53,223 nucleotides of DNA from a virus. The position numbers and the translations under genes are program-made. The stretch is from the IMG/VR virus record IMGVR_UViG_3300024952_000001, positions 1-53,223 of that record; one strand, written 5' to 3'. Within the stretch, counting starts at the first letter, position 1, and each line of letters begins with the position of its first letter. The notes under the pieces were generated by a model. It did no database searches, had not been told where the DNA came from, and saw only the letters and a program-made list of their open reading frames with translations. This document shows positions 49,131-53,223 of the stretch, one piece after another.

Positions 49131-50098
49131 TCGCACAACCCATAAATTGAAGTGCACATAACGGCTTCACCTTGAATATCGCCAACTCTTAACAAGTCAA
49201 ACTGCTTGCCACCTCTACTTGTTTGTGACCACTGCACAACTTTGTCAATTGTTTGCATTGAAGACCATTCATGCTTTTGTTCATCGGTTAAATGAAGCAT
49301 TGATTTGTTTGGCGCTGGGAAGAATGTTGACGCGCCGCGTTTACTAGCCAACTTAACAGCTAATTCCCAATCTTGAATTCGCTCAATAACCTCTGGGAAT
49401 CGTTTGCTTATTTCTAGCAATTCGTCTTTACGGCAGTTAATGCAAGGCATGCACCCAACACGCCCCATCCCCATTTCATACAGTGGGTTGTGTTTTACGT
49501 TGTGCTTTCTGTGCATCGCAAAACAATCTTCTACAGTCCAATCTAAAATTGGTCTGTAATTCCATAGTTCAGCACCATTTTTACCTACAGACTTCAATTC
49601 ATTCTCTGGTAGATTTGCGCGCCTAATTGATTCATCGCGCCTTACACCTTGCCAGCTAATAACATCGTCACCAGCTTCAAGCAGTGGGTTTTGTACTTGA
49701 TTGATAATTGGATTGCGTTTTAACTCTTCTGAGCAAAAAGCGGCTTTACTTGATGGAAACCTGCCTTTCCAAAGGCATAAATCTAAAAATGGGTTACCTG
49801 TTGGGGTCATCGCGTTTGATGCGCGATCAATAGCCTCTTGGCTTACGCCTTTTTCTTTCCATTTGGTTAAAATGTAATCTTTTTTATGTGCAATTTGCTT
49901 TGTAAAGTCAGCCTTAACCACACGTATTGGAAACACGTTGTCCTGTAGATATTTGATGTAGTCATAAGTAATTTGATGCTCATTGCCAGTGTCGGCAAAT
50001 ACAGCTTGCAAGCCTTCTGGCTGGCGCTCTATAGCAAGTAAAAGCAATGCTGTACTATCTTTGCCGCCTGATACGCTAATTATGTTATGTTCGCTCAT
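49127..50098 (-). CDS. PAPS-reductase-like PP-loop protein
   Basis: A 323-residue protein of the phosphoadenosine-phosphosulfate reductase / DndC-like family. The PP-loop SGGKDS is at residues 10-15 and binds ATP. Cysteines at about 108, 122 (AAFCSEELKR), 216, 219 and 222 (CMPCINC) suggest an iron-sulfur cluster, as in DndC and related sulfur-transfer enzymes. Phage copies are common and of unproven function; DNA or tRNA sulfur modification or interference with host phosphorothioation is possible. ATG 50098 follows GGTAGGT; GTG 50107 is an alternative. Confidence 0.85.
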   Translation of the reverse strand: MSEHNIISVSGGKDSTALLLLAIERQPEGLQAVFADTGNEHQITYDYIKYLQDNVFPIRVVKADFTKQIAHKKDYILTKWKEKGVSQEAIDRASNAMTPTGNPFLDLCLWKGRFPSSKAAFCSEELKRNPIINQVQNPLLEAGDDVISWQGVRRDESIRRANLPENELKSVGKNGAELWNYRPILDWTVEDCFAMHRKHNVKHNPLYEMGMGRVGCMPCINCRKDELLEISKRFPEVIERIQDWELAVKLASKRGASTFFPAPNKSMLHLTDEQKHEWSSMQTIDKVVQWSQTSRGGKQFDLLRVGDIQGEAVMCTSIYGLCE

Positions 50099-50100
50099 AC

Positions 50101-50307
50101 CTACCACCCTAACTTTGCCGGCTCTTCTACAGCACGCTCTTTTGCCTCAAACTTAGGGCAAGCATTAGCCAGCCAAAAGTCTTTGAAGTTAGCGCGAACA
50201 GGGTTAGGCTCGAAGCGCTTGCAAAACTCACGGTCTGCGCATACGTGTGTGCCTACTGGTGATTGTCCACGGCAATTTTCGTAACTGTTGATTGGTAAAG
50301 GCTTCAT
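50101..50307 (-). CDS. Cysteine-containing small protein (68 aa)
   Basis: The start is ATG 50307 with GGAG upstream. Four cysteines with pattern CRGQSPVGTHVC and DREFCKRFEP, plus ANACPKF, suggest a small zinc- or cluster-binding fold. It ends three bases before the PAPS-reductase-like gene, so it may work with it. Function unknown. Confidence 0.7.
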   Translation of the reverse strand: MKPLPINSYENCRGQSPVGTHVCADREFCKRFEPNPVRANFKDFWLANACPKFEAKERAVEEPAKLGW

Positions 50308-50309
50308 GC

Positions 50310-50615
50310 TTAAGCTAACTCCGTTAATGTTGGTTGATAATCCCAATCAAACGCATCCTTTAGCGATGCCTGCTCTTCCTCAGCAAACAAATAGCTACCC
50401 TCTGGCAATGATTCATGCTCACCGTTAATGTCGTAAAACTTATCGCCAATTTGCGTAAACACATGGCCATCGATAGGCTCATACCAAGCCACTGCTTGTG
50501 GGTATAAATCAGCCAGCATCATGTAAAGCTGAAAGCATTTACCGTTGGTAAACATCACGTCTGCTTGTTTGATGTTTTTGCGCATCGCGTTTAATAAAAT
50601 GATTGGTGTAATCAT
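50310..50615 (-). CDS. Hypothetical protein (101 aa)
   Basis: The start is ATG 50615, two bases after the stop of the 59-aa gene; the longer frame from 50705 overlaps that gene and reads like non-coding sequence. The protein begins with a helix (MITPIILLNAMRKNIKQADV) and has a beta segment (HVFTQIGDKFYDINGEHESL). It resembles phage proteins of unknown role near NinG-type genes. Confidence 0.72.
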   Translation of the reverse strand: MITPIILLNAMRKNIKQADVMFTNGKCFQLYMMLADLYPQAVAWYEPIDGHVFTQIGDKFYDINGEHESLPEGSYLFAEEEQASLKDAFDWDYQPTLTELA

Positions 50616-50617
50616 GG

Positions 50618-50797
50618 TTACTTTTCTTTTGCCTGTTGAATTAACATCTTTCGTTTTTCTACTGCTTTTTCCATTCCAATTACTTTTGCATCCTCTGCCA
50701 TCCACCTATCAAGCATCGCTAGTGCATGTAGGCTGTATGAGTTCTTTAGCCAGCGCACCTTCTCTGAATCAAGGTTGAAGTCGTAAACCCCACTCAA
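50618..50797 (-). CDS. Small protein with TTG start (59 aa)
   Basis: TTG at 50797 overlaps the stop of the DUF1376 gene (TTGA), as ATGA does elsewhere in this genome. The peptide reads SGVYDFNLDSEKVRWLKNSY, SLHALAMLDRWMAEDAKVIG, and a basic helical tail. It fills an otherwise empty 180-base slot. It has no known family. Confidence 0.55.
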   Translation of the reverse strand: MSGVYDFNLDSEKVRWLKNSYSLHALAMLDRWMAEDAKVIGMEKAVEKRKMLIQQAKEK

Positions 50798-51813
50798 GCA
50801 GCCTTCCTTCCAAAGTCCTGATTGGCTGCGCGAATCATTTCGTTCGTAATGCCTGCGGCCTCGTAAACACGCTCTTTGAAGTAAGCAAAGTTTTCGTCTT
50901 TAAGCTGAACGATTCCCATCTCTTTTGCTTTAGCCTCAATGCCGGTTACGCTGATGTACCAAGGTTTGGTATTTGATGTGCTTTTGTTTTCACCAACAAA
51001 GATTTCATCTGACCAACGGCCTTGGTTGATGTAAGTCAATGGCGCTGGCTCAAAGCCATCTTGCCATTGCCTAGTGTTTTTCATTTGCGTTACGTGTTGG
51101 ATGATCTGGTCAGCAATCGCGTCTAGCTTCTTGGTTGCCCATTTCTTTTCACAATGATTCTTGGCTACCTTGCGAGGCGTTTTAGGCCATGCATCCCAAA
51201 ATTCTGCAAATCGTGCGGTCGAAGATCGCACAATGGGTTTAATGTTTTTAATATCTGTCTCTGTATCTGTATCCGTCTCTGTATCTGTTGGATGCTGTTT
51301 CTCATGAGACATTTGTGAGACATTAACCCCTTGTCTCATAGGACAACCTTTAACTGTCCTTTGAGACATGAACGTTTCAAAGTCAATTTCATGTTGCGCG
51401 TCATGTGGGTGTCTTTGGTTGTGCTTTCTAATGCGCGCAAGCTCTGTGCGGTGCTCTTGCTTGTACTTAGATTCCAATGCATCTAGCGCTTTTTCAGCAA
51501 TTACAGGGTGATATAGGCGGCCATCAGAGCAAAGCGTCCAGCCTCTAAGCGCACCATCTCTTACCTTCATCCACTCTTTAACCACGCGACCAAAGCCTGC
51601 AAGGTTTGCTAGCACTCTGTCATCATTTGGCAATGAAGCCGCTGGCATCTGGTGCCATGATGCGCACCAAAGCAATACAGCCGCCCAGCAAGCCTCTGGT
51701 GATTCCAATGCGGCTAAATCACTATCGCGCAACCTGACTACATCAAGCGGCATAAATGGAAAATTGCGAAGGTCGCAATCTATTGGGGTTAGTGGTTCAG
51801 GTAAGCTGCTCAT
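50794..51813 (-). CDS. DUF1376-type replication protein (339 aa)
   Basis: The N-terminal 100 residues (DLRNFPFMPLDVVRLRDSDL, AALESPEACWAAVLLWCASW) are the DUF1376 signature, and EKALDALESKYKQEHRTELA with RIRKHNQRHP is a following basic helix. A low-complexity Thr/Asp/Glu linker (residues about 176-187) joins a C-terminal helical part (FAEFWDAWPKTPRKVAKNHC) seen in phage replication initiators. It follows the methyltransferase with a one-base overlap. It probably recruits host replication factors; no helicase gene is found elsewhere. Confidence 0.83.
   Translation of the reverse strand: MSSLPEPLTPIDCDLRNFPFMPLDVVRLRDSDLAALESPEACWAAVLLWCASWHQMPAASLPNDDRVLANLAGFGRVVKEWMKVRDGALRGWTLCSDGRLYHPVIAEKALDALESKYKQEHRTELARIRKHNQRHPHDAQHEIDFETFMSQRTVKGCPMRQGVNVSQMSHEKQHPTDTETDTDTETDIKNIKPIVRSSTARFAEFWDAWPKTPRKVAKNHCEKKWATKKLDAIADQIIQHVTQMKNTRQWQDGFEPAPLTYINQGRWSDEIFVGENKSTSNTKPWYISVTGIEAKAKEMGIVQLKDENFAYFKERVYEAAGITNEMIRAANQDFGRKAA
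51253..51288 (-). repeat. Six-fold hexamer repeat inside the DUF1376 gene
   Basis: Minus-strand hexamers of the form ACRGAK run six times without a break and encode alternating Thr-Asp and Thr-Glu. It forms the flexible acidic linker of the protein. Such tracts can change length by slippage in steps of two residues. Confidence 0.8.
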
Positions 51814-53223
51814 TACGCGACCAATCTCATCTCATCACCTTCATGGCAAACTGCAACTAACGCAGCGCCCGGATAAGGTGAAACGCTATTGCCAACCATG
51901 CGCACTTGCTCTGCTACGGTAAAAGCACGTCCATCATGGCCATGTGTGAATTTGTAGTCTTTGTCAAAGCCTTGAGCTGAATAAAGTTCTTTAGGCTTGA
52001 GCATGCGCAACTTAATATCAACAATCAGATATGGCATGCCTTGATAGATTACTGTCACCAAGGCCAAGCGGTCTTTAGTTGTAATGGTTGGCACCGGCTC
52101 ATTAACGCTACTCATGTTGTCAGTGCCGTAGTAGCTCATTAAGAAAGCTGATACACGTAAAGCTTTCTCGGTAATAGCTTCTTCATTTATCTCAAGTAGG
52201 CTGGCAGAAACAAGGCCTTGAACAGTTCTTTGTGAAATGATGGTACTTACAGGCTCACGTACATCATGGCCAAGGTTTGGTTGACCGTTGCCAGTGTTGT
52301 TGTATTGAGCAAGAAACGTTGTGACTAATGCATGACGATTCTCTGTAGTGATCGTAGGCAATGAACCTTTTAAGCCTGAGCTTCTATCATTACCAGATTC
52401 TGTTTTGTCACCGTAGTATTGCTGCAGGTGTGCCATTGCCAAAGCTTGACCACCACCGTTTGCAGTAATTGTGCCTAATGGCTCTTGGCTTGATTTAGCA
52501 CCATCGCCCCATCGTTTAGTTTTGCCGCTACCTTCGCCGTGGCCTGCTTGCACCATGATTGGTGTTGCTAAGGCAAATTCACCACCTTTGGCTGTTGTGA
52601 TGGTGTTCAATGGTTGATTAATATCATGAATACCATTTGAGCTGCTTTGTGTTACTTGAACGATGAACGGATCAGCATTATTGATAACGTACTTCATCAT
52701 GCCTTTAGCGATACGGCGCATTGTGGCCTCTGCTAATGGCTTCTTACGGTCAAATATAGATTGAGATTCAATGCTGAAATCAATGTGTTCATGCGCAGCG
52801 CTCCAACGCTTCTGACCGCGCTTAGGATTTTTAAAGTGCGTAGGTGCAGGGAATCTTACTTGCTGCCCATCATTACGCGCATGCATAAATAATCTGTCGC
52901 GCGTAGTGCCTGCACCGTAATCAGCTGCAACAAGGTTTTGGCATTTAACGTCATAGCCCATGTTGTTAAGCATTTTTATAAAACGTTGCCAAGTTTGACC
53001 TGCACGCTTAGGGTCTGGAATTAGATATTGCTTTTCGCGCGGCACAACTTCACCAGGTGAGGCAATGCGGTTAGTAACCTTGCCGTTGGCATCAGTTAAC
53101 TTGTCCAATGTAATCACGCGACCAGTTGCACTATCACGCTTTGCAATCAATGGCCCCCATTTTTGAACCTGCTTAACATTCTCAAGCGTAATTACACGAG
53201 GCTTTACTTGACCAGCCCAACGA
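51813..53223 (-). CDS. DNA (cytosine-5) methyltransferase, C-terminal part (begins at 459 across the join)
   Basis: The second part of the gene that starts at 459. It carries five repeats with a P-x-x-TIT core (QPLNTITTAKGG, EPLGTITANGG, GSLPTITTENRHAL, EPVSTIISQ, EPVPTITTKDRLAL), which take the place of the usual target-recognition region in this phage subfamily. Motif IX follows (RMLKPKELYSAQGFD) and motif X (RMVGNSVSP). The apparent start at 53150 is an internal TTG (Leu136) produced by the linear cut. It overlaps the DUF1376 gene by one base. Confidence 0.93.
   Translation of the reverse strand, partial: RWAGQVKPRVITLENVKQVQKWGPLIAKRDSATGRVITLDKLTDANGKVTNRIASPGEVVPREKQYLIPDPKRAGQTWQRFIKMLNNMGYDVKCQNLVAADYGAGTTRDRLFMHARNDGQQVRFPAPTHFKNPKRGQKRWSAAHEHIDFSIESQSIFDRKKPLAEATMRRIAKGMMKYVINNADPFIVQVTQSSSNGIHDINQPLNTITTAKGGEFALATPIMVQAGHGEGSGKTKRWGDGAKSSQEPLGTITANGGGQALAMAHLQQYYGDKTESGNDRSSGLKGSLPTITTENRHALVTTFLAQYNNTGNGQPNLGHDVREPVSTIISQRTVQGLVSASLLEINEEAITEKALRVSAFLMSYYGTDNMSSVNEPVPTITTKDRLALVTVIYQGMPYLIVDIKLRMLKPKELYSAQGFDKDYKFTHGHDGRAFTVAEQVRMVGNSVSPYPGAALVAVCHEGDEMRLVA
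53097..53223. repeat. Terminal direct repeat, copy 2 (assembly overlap)
   Basis: Exact second copy of bases 1-127, inside the methyltransferase frame. Removing one copy closes the genome into a circle. Confidence 0.9.

Overview
The window reads as the complete genome of a temperate, podovirus-like phage of a Gram-negative bacterium, probably a proteobacterium. The first 127 bases are repeated exactly as the last 127, and one DNA cytosine methyltransferase gene runs in frame across that join. This points to a circular assembly of 53,096 unique bases rather than a fragment. The Gram-negative host follows from an Rz/Rz1 spanin pair, two lipoproteins and signal peptides. The temperate lifestyle follows from an integrase, an excisionase-like gene, an attP-like region and a CI/Cro switch.

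Layout. The switch is at 1.1-2.1 kb: cro leftward, cI rightward, three 14-bp operators between them, and two more operators over a strong rightward promoter (P_L-like) at 4.16 kb. Downstream of cI lies a probable lysogenic cassette: a small membrane protein, a lipoprotein and a secreted HNH nuclease. An AT-rich pair follows, a 59-residue protein and an ImmA/IrrE-like protein, ended by two terminators. The P_L-like operon passes a leader terminator and then carries small genes, a RecT-like annealing protein and a lambda-type exonuclease (4.3-8.5 kb). Next is a gene-free block rich in RNA structure with a tRNA-CAU (8.55-9.06 kb), then a run of small unknown genes (9.1-12.8 kb) ending in xis. The integrase is convergent with xis, and the attP-like region lies behind it.

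Everything from 53.2 kb down to 14.5 kb is leftward and continues the cro transcript around the circle. The order is two small DNA-binding proteins, the methyltransferase, a DUF1376 replication-type protein, small genes, a PAPS-reductase-like protein, a DUF1367 protein, NinG, two winged-helix candidates, terminase small and large subunits, P22-type portal, scaffold, N4-gp56-type capsid protein, adaptors, fibre proteins, lysis genes (C92-like peptidase, membrane proteins, M23 endolysin, Rz/Rz1), a large tail protein, a GNAT acetyltransferase, an S74-tipped protein, and finally a 3359-residue polyvalent internal protein with two zinc-peptidase motifs.

Less expected signals: a rightward RNA of about 129 nt with tRNA-like ends and its own terminator, set between the leftward terL and the next gene; three folded RNA segments beside the tRNA; an 11-bp sequence present four times, always outside or at the edge of genes and always in the late direction; a leaderless cro; and an attenuator in the P_L leader. 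All functions come from motif reading, and no database search was possible.
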